From assembly GCA_947479055.1 (NCBI GenBank), contig CANJYE010000001.1:41474-105473 (forward strand): a stretch of DNA of 64,000 bases, read 5' to 3'. The translations under genes were made by a program, and so were the position numbers. The stretch's first letter is position 1; each line of letters starts with the position of its first letter. Under the pieces are notes generated by a model that was given only the letters and a program-made list of their open reading frames with translations, did not search any database and was not told the DNA's origin. This DNA is from Erythrobacteraceae bacterium (lineage in GTDB: Bacteria; Pseudomonadota; Alphaproteobacteria; Sphingomonadales; Sphingomonadaceae). Of the stretch, positions 22,130 to 31,447 are shown in pieces.

Positions 22130-22540
22130 TTAACGGCCGAACCGTCCCAGCAGGGAGCGCTTCGGCTGATCGGTTGTGTCTGCATTATCGTCGGCAAAGA
22201 TCGCGTTATCTGCGCCTGCCCCATTGGCGCGGGCCTGATAGGCCTGAAATGCCTTCCCGAAGGCCTGCCGACCATAATCCATTCCCGCCTTTGTCATCAT
22301 TCCCGCGAGCGTCCCGGCGCCCTTGCCCAGCCGGGGGCGGGGCAGCAGCGCGCCGATGAGAACGCCGACGGCCAGTGCTCCGGCAATCGCGGTAAAGGGG
22401 CGCTCGGTGATGAACTCCGCCGCGCCGTCACGTACGTTTGCCGCTCGCTCGCTGAACTGTTGGGCTGTGCGGCTGGCATTGCGGCCCTTCGCATGGGCAA
22501 TAGCGCTTTCCAGATGAAACCGGCCGATCGCTTCGTTCAC
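22130..22540 (-). CDS. YqjD/DUF883-like small membrane protein
   Basis: 136 residues from a GTG at 22540. A charged helical N-terminal half is followed near residues 46-66 by a glycine-zipper membrane segment (PFTAIAGALAVGVLIGALLP) like that of YqjD/ElaB ribosome-tethering proteins, but placed in the middle rather than at the C terminus. The last 60 residues are soluble. Last member of a run of four such genes. Confidence 0.6.
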   Translation of the reverse strand: MNEAIGRFHLESAIAHAKGRNASRTAQQFSERAANVRDGAAEFITERPFTAIAGALAVGVLIGALLPRPRLGKGAGTLAGMMTKAGMDYGRQAFGKAFQAYQARANGAGADNAIFADDNADTTDQPKRSLLGRFGR

Positions 22541-22546
22541 TATCCA

Positions 22547-22873
22547 TTACTCCTGTTCGCTCTCGTCAATGGCGACATCCGGATCGTCCCGTGTCGGCAG
22601 CAGTCCGCCCAAGGTCTTCAGTAACGGTCGGCGGCCAAGCCACAGGGCGAGGCCGAGCGCCGATGCGCCAAGTAGCGCGCGGTGGTCGCCGGCCGCCTTC
22701 ACGGCATCTCCGGCCAGCCCCTTGGAGGTGGTCGAAACCCGGTCCTTGATCCGCCTGCCCAGGCTGCGCTGGTCGAGATCGGCGCGCATCAGCGTTACGT
22801 CGTCCATGACCACGCCCCAGGCATCGTCGCGCAGTGCGCGGTCGCGATCGAGCTGGTCGGCCAGCCGCTTCAC
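22547..22873 (-). CDS. DUF3618-like protein
   Basis: 108 residues from a GTG at 22873 that overlaps the stop of the upstream holin-like gene (GTGA); a longer frame to 22930 runs inside that gene and is not supported. The N-terminal third has DRALRDDAWGVVMDDVTLMR, which resembles the DUF3618 motif of alternating basic and Leu residues. A membrane segment lies at about residues 69-80 (LLGASALGLALWLG). Function unknown. Confidence 0.6.
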   Translation of the reverse strand: MKRLADQLDRDRALRDDAWGVVMDDVTLMRADLDQRSLGRRIKDRVSTTSKGLAGDAVKAAGDHRALLGASALGLALWLGRRPLLKTLGGLLPTRDDPDVAIDESEQE

Positions 22874-23235
22874 CGGCGATTGCCCATGAACACCGCGCGG
22901 ATACGGCGGAAATTGCGCCACACCAGCCACAGACTTGCCAGCATGGCCAGCAGGAAGGTTCCCGCCACGATTGCGGTTGCCCCCCAGGCGGTGACCGAGG
23001 GCACCAGCGCCATTACCAGTCCGACCGTCAGCGCGATCAGCACGAAGAACGCCAGCAGCACCGCCGCGACTGCAAACACCGCCACCCGGATCAGCGCCCT
23101 GGCGGAAAAGGCCAGGCGGGTCTTCTGGAAGTTGAGTTCCGCCGCGAAGGCATTGCGGCCGTCATCGATCAGCGTTTCGACATCCTCGAACAGCGAGCGC
23201 GCTGCCGGATCATCCTGCGGATCGGGATCGGTCAT
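22870..23235 (-). CDS. Phage-holin-family / YqjE-like membrane protein
   Basis: 121 residues with the ATG at 23235; a GTG five codons upstream is the alternative. A charged N-terminal helix with DVETLIDDGRNAFAAELNFQK precedes two membrane helices (IRVAVFAVAAVLLAFFVLIA and IVAGTFLLAMLASLWLVW) and a basic tail, the layout of YqjE and holin-X-like proteins. In enterobacteria yqjE follows yqjD in a stress-related operon; the same order is seen here on the minus strand. Confidence 0.7.
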   Translation of the reverse strand: MTDPDPQDDPAARSLFEDVETLIDDGRNAFAAELNFQKTRLAFSARALIRVAVFAVAAVLLAFFVLIALTVGLVMALVPSVTAWGATAIVAGTFLLAMLASLWLVWRNFRRIRAVFMGNRR

Positions 23236-23259
23236 GGGTGCGGGGGCCACTCGCGCGGG

Positions 23260-23805
23260 TCAGCGCTTGCTGCGGAAGACCCGCGAAAGCATGAACCCCG
23301 CAACTGCGGCGATGCCCATGGCGAGGCCGGGGCTCTTGCGGACGAATTCCTTGGCATCCTCGCCGATTTCCTCGACCGACTTGGAATCGATCTTGGCGGC
23401 GGTTTCCTGGATCTGGCGGGCGGCGCTGCGGGCATAGTCGCCATATTTCTCGCCGAGCTTCTCGTCGATGGTCGGCGCGGCTTCGGACACCAGCCCGCCG
23501 AGGCTGGCGATCGCGTCGCTGGCCTTGTTCTTGCCTTGCGCGGCCAGTTCGGTCGCCTTGGTGCGGGCCTGTTCGCCATAGACTTTGGCGTCATCCTGCA
23601 GGCCCTTCGACCTGCCTTCGAGCTTAGAGCCGAGCGCGCGGGCGCGATCCTGCGCTTCCTTGCTCAGTTCGGTGACGCCGGCCTTGGCTTCTTCCAGCGC
23701 CCTGGTGAACTTCGCCTTCGCTTCCGTCTTGTGGTCGGCGGGTGCGGCTTCGTCCTTGCTGGCGGATTTGCGGGTCTTGGGCTTGGCGGGGGCGGTGTCG
23801 GCCAT
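23260..23805 (-). CDS. YqjD/ElaB-like helical membrane-anchored protein
   Basis: 181 residues with the ATG at 23805, which has AAGGGA about ten bases ahead; an ATG at 23826 is possible. The body is Ala/Lys/Glu-rich and strongly helical (apolipoprotein-like heptads), and residues 158-181 form a C-terminal anchor with glycine zipper and basic end (SPGLAMGIAAVAGFMLSRVF). This matches the DUF883/YqjD plan. First gene of the membrane-protein group; divergent from eno. Confidence 0.65.
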   Translation of the reverse strand: MADTAPAKPKTRKSASKDEAAPADHKTEAKAKFTRALEEAKAGVTELSKEAQDRARALGSKLEGRSKGLQDDAKVYGEQARTKATELAAQGKNKASDAIASLGGLVSEAAPTIDEKLGEKYGDYARSAARQIQETAAKIDSKSVEEIGEDAKEFVRKSPGLAMGIAAVAGFMLSRVFRSKR

Positions 23806-23937
23806 GATTGTTTTTCCCTTGGTCATCCGGCACAGGTCGAGGCGATCGCCCCGCCGGATGCGATGTTACTGCCCCCAAGATAGGAAACGCGGCTTGCTTG
23901 CCAAGGTTCCGGCGGATAGGAGGCGCTCGATTCATAA

Positions 23938-25278
<1,341 letters not shown>

Positions 25279-25698
25279 TCAGACAAAGCGTTCCCGCAAC
25301 CCCAGCAGCACCATCGCCGCCTTGGCCGCTTCGCCGCCCTTGTCCTTCTGGGTTGGGTCGGCGCGGACGAGGGCTTGCGCTTCGTTCTCCACTGTCAGGA
25401 TGCCGTTGCCGATGGCAAGGCCGTCCATGGTCAGCGCCATGATCCCGCGCGCGCTTTCGCCGGCGACGATCTCGAAGTGGTAGGTTTCGCCCCGGATCAC
25501 CACGCCGATGCCGACATAGCCGTCATAGCGCCCGCTTTCGGAGGCGAGGGCGATGGCTCCGGGCACTTCCAGCGCGCCGGGGACGGTCAGCACCTCCACC
25601 TCGTGCCCGGCATGTTCCAGCGCGGCGCGCGCGCCCGCCACCAGCATGTCGTTGAGATGGTCATAGAAGCGGGCTTCGACGATCAGGAAACGGGCCAT
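25279..25698 (-). CDS. ribH: 6,7-dimethyl-8-ribityllumazine synthase
   Basis: 139 residues from the ATG at 25698, preceded by GGAGG. Condenses the butanone phosphate made by RibB with the ribitylamino-pyrimidine. Active-site segments are [48 protein letters not shown] and [13 protein letters not shown]. Four bases downstream of the ribB-type gene, hence an operon delivering consecutive steps. Confidence 0.95.
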   Translation of the reverse strand: MARFLIVEARFYDHLNDMLVAGARAALEHAGHEVEVLTVPGALEVPGAIALASESGRYDGYVGIGVVIRGETYHFEIVAGESARGIMALTMDGLAIGNGILTVENEAQALVRADPTQKDKGGEAAKAAMVLLGLRERFV

Positions 25699-25702
25699 GC
25701 GC

Positions 25703-27007
25703 TCAATCCTCCGGCAAGGTCTTGATCGGCTCCTGGCCGACGATGCTGAGGCCATAGCCCGAAAGCCCGACCAGCGAATGGGTGGTGTTGGTCAGCAGGA
25801 TCATTTCCTTCACACCCAGTTCGGTCAGGATCTGCGCGCCCACGCCATAATCGCGCTGGGCTTCACCCGCATTGGGATCGCCCGCGCTGCCGGAGGAGTT
25901 GCGCACCTTGATCGTCTCGCTGGCATAGTGGCGCGAAGGCTTGTTGATCAGCACCAGCACGCCCGAGCCATGCGAGTCAATCTGGTGCATCGCGGCCTCC
26001 AGCAGGCCTCTGCGCGGCGATTCCTCCGCGAAGATGTCGGGGAAGACGGAGAGCGAGTGCATCCGCACCAGGCAGGGCTGGGCCGGGTCGATGTGGCCCT
26101 TGACCAGCGCGATCGTTTCATTGCGGGTGGCCTTGTTGTAGAAGCTGATCGCGCTCCAGTCGCCGCCCCAGTGGCTCTTGAAGCGGGTTTCGGCGGTGCG
26201 CTCCAGCAGATGGTCATGCGCCATGCGATAGGCGATCAGGTCCTGGATCGTGCCGATCTTGAGATTGTGAAGCCGGGCGAAGCGGACGAGGTCCGCCATC
26301 CGGGCCATCGTGCCATCGTCGTTCATGATTTCGCAGATCACGCCCGAGGGGTTGAGCCCGGCAAGGCGGGAGATGTCCACCGCCGCTTCGGTATGTCCGG
26401 CGCGCACAAGCACCCCGCCATCGCGCGCGGCCAGCGGGAAGACGTGGCCGGGGGTGACGATGTCTTCCTTGCCTTTCGAACCGTCGATCGCGACCGAAAT
26501 GGTGCGGGCGCGATCGCCCGCACTGATCCCGGTGGTGACCCCTTCGCGCGCTTCGATCGAGACGGTGAACGCGGTTTCGTGGCGGGTGCCGTTGTGCCGG
26601 CTCATCGGTTCGAGACCAAGCTGCTCGACCCGATCGCGGCCGAGCGTCAGGCAGATCAGCCCGCGCCCGTAGGTGGCCATGAAGTTGATCGCGGCGGGGG
26701 TGGCCATTTGCGCGGGGATGATCAGATCGCCCTCGTTCTCGCGATCCTCGTCATCGACCAGGATATACATCCGGCCGTTGCGGGCTTCATCGATGATTTC
26801 TTCGATCGGGACCAGCACAGGCGTCTCGTCATTGTTGGAGAGGAAGTGGTCGAGCTTGCCGAGCGTTTCGGCGGTCGGGTTCCACCCTGCCTCCGTGCAG
26901 TCGCGCAGCGTGTTGGCGTGGAGCCCGGCGGCGCGGGCCAGCGCGGCGCGGGACATGCGGCCTTCAGCGATGAGGGCGCGGACTCGATCTATGGTGAATG
27001 TGCTCAT
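25703..27007 (-). CDS. ribB: HTH-domain fusion of RibB with a degenerate RibA domain
   Basis: 434 residues from the ATG at 27007. Residues 1-55 look like an XRE-type helix-turn-helix ([20 protein letters not shown]). Residues 57-260 or so are 3,4-dihydroxy-2-butanone-4-phosphate synthase with the metal/substrate loop [12 protein letters not shown] and [16 protein letters not shown], so RibB activity is expected. The rest resembles GTP cyclohydrolase II, but the zinc cysteines (normally Cys-x10-Cys-x-Cys) are absent: the segment reads [20 protein letters not shown]. This half is therefore probably inactive for GTP hydrolysis, as known for RibBX-type variants in proteobacteria. The HTH and an adjacent operator-like dyad suggest autoregulation (inference). 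Operon with ribH. Confidence 0.9.
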   Translation of the reverse strand: MSTFTIDRVRALIAEGRMSRAALARAAGLHANTLRDCTEAGWNPTAETLGKLDHFLSNNDETPVLVPIEEIIDEARNGRMYILVDDEDRENEGDLIIPAQMATPAAINFMATYGRGLICLTLGRDRVEQLGLEPMSRHNGTRHETAFTVSIEAREGVTTGISAGDRARTISVAIDGSKGKEDIVTPGHVFPLAARDGGVLVRAGHTEAAVDISRLAGLNPSGVICEIMNDDGTMARMADLVRFARLHNLKIGTIQDLIAYRMAHDHLLERTAETRFKSHWGGDWSAISFYNKATRNETIALVKGHIDPAQPCLVRMHSLSVFPDIFAEESPRRGLLEAAMHQIDSHGSGVLVLINKPSRHYASETIKVRNSSGSAGDPNAGEAQRDYGVGAQILTELGVKEMILLTNTTHSLVGLSGYGLSIVGQEPIKTLPED

Positions 27008-27019
27008 GATTTCGATATA

Positions 27020-27056
27020 CACACTATAATGTGATAAAACTAGGACAGATCACATT
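27020..27056. promoter_or_regulatory. Operator-like triple half-site upstream of the HTH-RibB gene
   Basis: CACACTATAATGTG (27020-27033) is a palindrome with one mismatched pair. Its right half continues as AATGTGAT (27028-27035), which recurs as the perfect inverted copy ATCACATT at 27049-27056 after 13 bases. Three related half-sites thus lie 13-49 bases from the ATG of the gene whose product begins with an HTH. The TATAAT within 27025-27030 also looks like a -10 hexamer in either direction. Confidence 0.5.
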
Positions 27057-27138
27057 CATTTTCGGCCTTGTCCACAAAGGCGGTTGCATCCGGGCCATTT
27101 CCTCGCCATTCGGACCTCAGTCAAGCGCAGGAGCGATC

Positions 27139-27642
27139 ATGGACAAAGAGACCATCCTCAAGGAATTCCAGGACACGATGCGGCACATCGCCGCAGCCGT
27201 CTATGCGATCACGACTGTCCACGATGGCGAGCGATTCGGGATTGTCGCCACCGCGTTCTCCTCGCTCAGCTTCGATCCGCCTTCGATCCTGATCTGCGTC
27301 AATCAGGATACTTCGATCCACCAACCGCTGATGCAGGCCGAACGCTTCTGCGTGAACGTGCTGGGCGCAGGCAATCGCGATGTCGCCGACTGCTTCATGA
27401 AGACCAAGGGCGACGAACGCTTTGGCGTGGGCGAGTGGACCGAGGAATTTGGCATGCCGGTGCTGGCCAGCGCACAATCGACCCTGATCTGCCGCACCGC
27501 TGACCGTCACCGCTTCGGCACGCATACCGTGTTCATCGGCGAGATCATCAACGCCAACCATCGCGACAACGCCAAGCCGCTGACTTATTACGACCGCCGT
27601 TACATCGATATCTCGCAGGCGCCGGACCAAGTCTCCTCCTAG
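27139..27642 (+). CDS. Flavin reductase family protein
   Basis: 167 residues from the ATG at 27139 with an AGGAG site. FMN-binding split-barrel family (HpaC/NtaB-like), which uses NAD(P)H to reduce free flavin for two-component monooxygenases. Pattern: AVYAITTVHDGERFGIVATAFSSLS near residues 19-43, PPSILICVNQDTSIH, ERFCVNVLG, and the late HTVFIGEIINA. No flavin-dependent monooxygenase partner occurs in the window. Divergent from ribB, which could be functional (flavin supply) or chance. Confidence 0.88.
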   Translation: MDKETILKEFQDTMRHIAAAVYAITTVHDGERFGIVATAFSSLSFDPPSILICVNQDTSIHQPLMQAERFCVNVLGAGNRDVADCFMKTKGDERFGVGEWTEEFGMPVLASAQSTLICRTADRHRFGTHTVFIGEIINANHRDNAKPLTYYDRRYIDISQAPDQVSS

Positions 27643-28229
27643 ACGACTTCCATCGACGGCGCATCCCAGGGGGCGATTAGCGTTTGGTCCTTGCCGACGA
27701 AGGCCTTGGGCAGGTCCTCGTAGAGTGCCCAGCTGGCATGCAAACGGCCAAATCCGACGCAGACGGCGGCGTGGCAACCAAGCTGAACGATTTCGTCCTC
27801 GCTGTAATGCTGGCGCAGCCGACCATAGACCGTCTCGTCGATCGATAGATGGTTGGTGGCAAAACGATCGCAAAAATCGATCGCGGCGCGTTCCGCCTCG
27901 GTCAGGTCATCGGCTTCGGTGGGGCGTTCCAGCGAACAGACCAGATCTTCGTCCACGCCCTCGGCAATCGCAGCGCTGTAACGGATTGCCATGCAGCTGC
28001 GGCACTGGTTGTGGAAGGCCATCCTCAGGCGGGTCAACTCCAGCACCCGTTGGGAAAGGGTGCCGGCTTTGGTGGCTGCTCCCAACGCACCCAGTGTCCG
28101 GGCGATATCAGGCTGGCGGGCGAGGATGCTCGTGGCCTCGTAACGCGGATCCGGGCGCTTGAGACGGGAGGCTCCCTTGCGCAGGTCCTCGGGCCATTCA
28201 CTTTCGGGCAACCCGGCAACGCGGCTCAT
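27639..28229 (-). CDS. Carboxymuconolactone decarboxylase / AhpD-like protein
   Basis: 196 residues; AAGGA lies six bases before the ATG. The AhpD-like helical domain has the redox CxxC in MAFHNQCRSCMAIRYSAAIAEG, with the preceding Glu in VLELTRLR and the family's late His in GCHAAVCVGFGRLHASWAL. Known members act in alkylhydroperoxide reduction or decarboxylation of lactones; a thiol-redox role is likelier given the intact CxxC. The end overlaps the flavin reductase stop by 4 bases. Confidence 0.85.
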   Translation of the reverse strand: MSRVAGLPESEWPEDLRKGASRLKRPDPRYEATSILARQPDIARTLGALGAATKAGTLSQRVLELTRLRMAFHNQCRSCMAIRYSAAIAEGVDEDLVCSLERPTEADDLTEAERAAIDFCDRFATNHLSIDETVYGRLRQHYSEDEIVQLGCHAAVCVGFGRLHASWALYEDLPKAFVGKDQTLIAPWDAPSMEVV

Positions 28230-28262
28230 GGCGGGTCCTTTCTCGATCTGATCTGAATGTTG

Positions 28263-28757
28263 TCAGGCGGGAACATCTACCCGTATGCGGTCGAAAGCAA
28301 TACCCGCGCCGATCTGGGATTCGGGCCAGTTGGCCGGCATCTGGTGCATCGGGTTCTCTGGCCAGGTCCGCCCCCACCACAGCAGATGGTCACGGTGGAG
28401 GAACAGCCACTTGCCATCGTGGCATTCATAGGTGTCCTTGTAGACCAGCCGCTGTTCGAAGAAGACGTCCCAGTCCAGCGTGCAATGGCAATAGACCGTT
28501 CCGGTCGCGCGGGTCGGGCTTTCCACCTCGATCAGATGGTTGGACACGAACATCTGCGACGATCCGCAGCCCACGAACAGCGGCCCGAAGGTGCGGGCGG
28601 CGTGGATGTCCAGCATGGTCCCGCTGACCGGCGTGGCGGTTTCGACCCACAGCGAATCCATCAAGGCCCAGTCACGGGTATCCACCGCCAGCGCATATTT
28701 GAGCGCGAGCTTGCGGATGTCATTCTCGGCCCAGAGCGTTTCCAGACGGTCCAGCAT
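28263..28757 (-). CDS. SnoaL/NTF2-like protein
   Basis: 164 residues from the ATG at 28757, which has GGGGAGAGG in front. Cone-shaped alpha+beta NTF2 fold, as in SnoaL cyclases, scytalone dehydratase and dioxygenase beta subunits: KLALKYALAVDTRDWALMDSLW helix, then the strand pattern SNHLIEVESPTRATGTVYC and DTYECHDGKWLFLHRDHLLWW. The reaction cannot be assigned. Divergent from a second NTF2-like gene 122 bases away. Confidence 0.8.
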   Translation of the reverse strand: MLDRLETLWAENDIRKLALKYALAVDTRDWALMDSLWVETATPVSGTMLDIHAARTFGPLFVGCGSSQMFVSNHLIEVESPTRATGTVYCHCTLDWDVFFEQRLVYKDTYECHDGKWLFLHRDHLLWWGRTWPENPMHQMPANWPESQIGAGIAFDRIRVDVPA

Positions 28758-28879
28758 TTCATTCCTCTCCCCAAGTTTCCGCAAAACGGGCTCTTCCGCT
28801 CGCGCAGATTTTCATTAGGCTAGCGCGCAAGCGGCGCGCCATCCAGTGCCGATCGGGATATTGTTGAGAGGATTGCCTT

Positions 28880-29389
28880 ATGACACCAGGTGAAGAAGCG
28901 CTCGCGATCCAGAAGATCAGAGCCTGCAAGGCGAAATACTGGCATTACATGGACATGAAGCGCTGGGAGGACCTGCGCCAGATCTTCACCAAGGACGCCA
29001 TCGCCGATTTCCGGGGCGAGCGCGATCTCAAGCCGGGCGAACCGATCACCATGCTGGCCCCGGTGGAGGAAGCCATCGCCAAAGGTGATCCCGCCGCCCA
29101 TCAGGGCCGCGACATCATCATCGACAATCTCTATATCGGTCTGCTGACCGGCTGGATGACTTTCCACCTTGGTGGAGAGCCGATCATCGAGATCACGGGC
29201 CCCGACACGGCAACCGGCATGTGGCCGCTGTTCGACTATATCAGCCACAAGGGCCGCACGCTGAAGGGCTATGGCCATTACCACGACAAGTATCGCTTCG
29301 AGGACGGGCAGTGGCGGATCGCCTATATGGCGCTGACCCGCGTGCGGGCCGACGGCGATCATCCGGCCGATTTCACCTTTGAGGGCTGA
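28880..29389 (+). CDS. SnoaL/NTF2-like protein
   Basis: 169 residues. The N-terminal helices (IQKIRACKAKYWHYMDMKRW) and EDLRQIFTKDAIADFRG are typical of polyketide-cyclase/dehydratase-like NTF2 proteins; the strands YGHYHDKYRFEDGQWRIAYM close the cone. Similar in plan but not close in sequence to the divergent neighbour. Function unknown; its position suggests a step in the local catabolic pathway. A GAGAGG site precedes the ATG. Confidence 0.8.
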   Translation: MTPGEEALAIQKIRACKAKYWHYMDMKRWEDLRQIFTKDAIADFRGERDLKPGEPITMLAPVEEAIAKGDPAAHQGRDIIIDNLYIGLLTGWMTFHLGGEPIIEITGPDTATGMWPLFDYISHKGRTLKGYGHYHDKYRFEDGQWRIAYMALTRVRADGDHPADFTFEG

Positions 29390-29392
29390 AGC

Positions 29393-31375
29393 TCAGAAGT
29401 CGGCGATCAGCCACAGGTTCCAGTGCCGCCGTTCGCCCGGCATGAAGCTGTTGCTGGCTATGGTGTCCCAGCTCTTCCTGTCGAACACGTTGAGCACTTC
29501 GAGCCTGAGGTTGACCGGCACCTTGCCGATGGTGAAGCCGTGGCGGAATCCAAGGTCCACTGTGGTGCGTGAGGGCAGGAACAGCTGGCTGCCGCCAAGC
29601 GCAGCATAGGTTACCGACGAGGCGGCCCGGCGGCTTTCATGTTCCACCGCGCCGGTGAAGGTCAGTCCCCTGAACAGGTCGGTGCGATAGGCAAGGTCGA
29701 TCCGGCCATGCAGCTTGGGCGTGCCGACCGGACGCTTGCCGATCAGCCCGGTGGCGGTGCCGACCCCGGTCACCACCGGGTCCATCATGGTCGCGCCCGC
29801 CATGACATGGAGCCGGCCGGTCACATCGCCGATCACCGACATTTCCACGCCCCGGTGGCGCACGCTGCCGAGCCTTGTGTAGCGGCTGCCTGCGTCGAAG
29901 GCGAAATAAGGCTTCTCGATCTGGAAGGCGCTGGCCACCATCGTCATCTTGCCGAACCGGACCTGTATACCGCCATCGACCTGTTTGGTCTTGAGCGCGG
30001 GCAATTGCTCGTTGCGGTTGGCGGCGTTTTCCGGGGCAGAGCCATTGTCCTCCAGCCCGGTGACGATCCCGCCGTAGAGTGAGAGCCATGGGGCCGGTTC
30101 GAGCATCAGGCTGGCATTGTAGAGCCACGGACTGGCCTTGGACCGGGTGGTGCCTGTGGGATCGGTGAAGGAGGCATTGTAATCGGTCTTGTTGATGCCG
30201 ATGTTGATATGGCCAACGCCATGCCACTTGCCGATGTAGCCCGCTGCCAGCGCGACCTGCCGCAGTCTGCCCAGGTTGACATCGCTGAAATGCAGCAGCG
30301 GTTTGCCGTGCTGGTCCTTTTCGCCATAGGGCACCGTTGCATCGCCGGGGGTGAAGTCGATGAAGTCCGACCCGCCGCTTTCGATATGGCGATAGCGCCC
30401 GCGCGCGCCGACGATAAAGTTGTGGCTGATCCGGTCATTGCCAAAATGATAACTCAGCAGGCCTTCCCAGCTGTTGGCAAACTTGTCCTGCTTGGGATCG
30501 GCCAGCAGGAAGTGCTTGGCATTGCCGAGGGCATCCTGGACCGCGTAAATCTCGGTAAAGTTTTTCCGGTAGTTCATCGACGATCGGAAAGCGCCACCGC
30601 GAAACTTCAAGCCGTCAGCAATGTCCACCTTCACTGTCACGCCATGAGTGTTGTTGTTGCTGCCGCCTTCTGCCCAGTCCTGACCCAGATTGCGCAGCTT
30701 GCGAGCGAGTTTTGGCACGAACGGGCCGGCCGAGGTGGCAATTGGGCGTACTTCCTGTTGCCTCGAGAAATAACCGCTCACGAAGGGTTTGATCTCGAAG
30801 CTGCCGAGCGTGAGCTTGGGCATTAGCCCCCAAGCGTACATGTGCATGCTGGTGCCGTCGGAAAAGTGCTGGCCGCCATGGGCTATGCCGAAGGCGGTGG
30901 ACAACTTACCATCGATCAGCGGAGTCTTGAAATCCAGCCATTCGGTGTTGCCGCCGTATTGGTGCTTGTCGATGCTGAGAGTACCGACGAACTCATCTCC
31001 GGGATCCAAAAACTTCCACGCGACAATCCCGGTTGGGGAGGGTGCGAAATAATCCAGCGCTGAGAACCCCACACGGATGGTCGAGCCTTCCCTGACGCGC
31101 GTCACGAGCAGCGCTAGCTGGTCGAAATAGACACCATCGATCCGGGCGTTGCCGGCTTGCTGGGGGTTGAAACCACGAACCTCGGTTTCGCTGTAAATGC
31201 CGACACTTTCCATGCCCACAGAGCCACCAAAGGCATCGTCGGCGTCCTTCTGGGCATTGGCGCCTGCTTGCTGGGCCAGCGCCGGCATCGCCCAGGTGAG
31301 TGCGCAGAGCAGCGTTGCTCCGCCAAGAATCCGTGTTGCCCGTGATTTCACCGACCTGCCCGCCCCATGCCCCAT
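29393..31375 (-). CDS. TonB-dependent receptor-like protein with shortened plug
   Basis: 660 residues, signal peptide to about residue 34 (CALTWAMPALAQQ). The plug region starts abruptly at DDAFGGSVGMESVGIY, continues EVRGFNPQQAGNARIDGVYF (the usual RGF..DG element) and SALDYFAPSPTGIV (the usual LYG..PGG element). The TonB box and first plug strands that normally precede these are missing. The barrel is complete, with TBDR features such as GLEDNGSAPENAANRNEQLP, EVLNVFDRKSWD and a terminal aromatic (LWLIADF). Paralogous along its whole length to 31448-33466. Likely an outer-membrane uptake channel; how it couples to TonB is unclear. Confidence 0.85.
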   Translation of the reverse strand: MGHGAGRSVKSRATRILGGATLLCALTWAMPALAQQAGANAQKDADDAFGGSVGMESVGIYSETEVRGFNPQQAGNARIDGVYFDQLALLVTRVREGSTIRVGFSALDYFAPSPTGIVAWKFLDPGDEFVGTLSIDKHQYGGNTEWLDFKTPLIDGKLSTAFGIAHGGQHFSDGTSMHMYAWGLMPKLTLGSFEIKPFVSGYFSRQQEVRPIATSAGPFVPKLARKLRNLGQDWAEGGSNNNTHGVTVKVDIADGLKFRGGAFRSSMNYRKNFTEIYAVQDALGNAKHFLLADPKQDKFANSWEGLLSYHFGNDRISHNFIVGARGRYRHIESGGSDFIDFTPGDATVPYGEKDQHGKPLLHFSDVNLGRLRQVALAAGYIGKWHGVGHINIGINKTDYNASFTDPTGTTRSKASPWLYNASLMLEPAPWLSLYGGIVTGLEDNGSAPENAANRNEQLPALKTKQVDGGIQVRFGKMTMVASAFQIEKPYFAFDAGSRYTRLGSVRHRGVEMSVIGDVTGRLHVMAGATMMDPVVTGVGTATGLIGKRPVGTPKLHGRIDLAYRTDLFRGLTFTGAVEHESRRAASSVTYAALGGSQLFLPSRTTVDLGFRHGFTIGKVPVNLRLEVLNVFDRKSWDTIASNSFMPGERRHWNLWLIADF

Positions 31376-31409
31376 CGCATCAGCACTAGATGAATGAGGT
31401 GAATGGCGA

Positions 31410-31423
31410 AAGTCTCAAGACTT
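31410..31423. promoter_or_regulatory. Small palindrome between the paired receptor genes
   Basis: AAGTCT-CA-AGACTT lies in the 72-base gap upstream of the downstream receptor gene. It could be an operator or a weak hairpin terminator; there is no T tract. Confidence 0.25.
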
Positions 31424-31447
31424 GTCCCAGTGCGCCATCCATCCCGC

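Noticed and set aside
25697..27034. 445-codon plus-strand frame opposite ribB
   Set aside because: Shadow of the ribB frame; the minus-strand protein is clearly RibB.
27008..27138. FMN riboswitch in front of ribB
   Set aside because: The gap is only 131 bases and none of the conserved RFN-element segments could be found on the minus strand.
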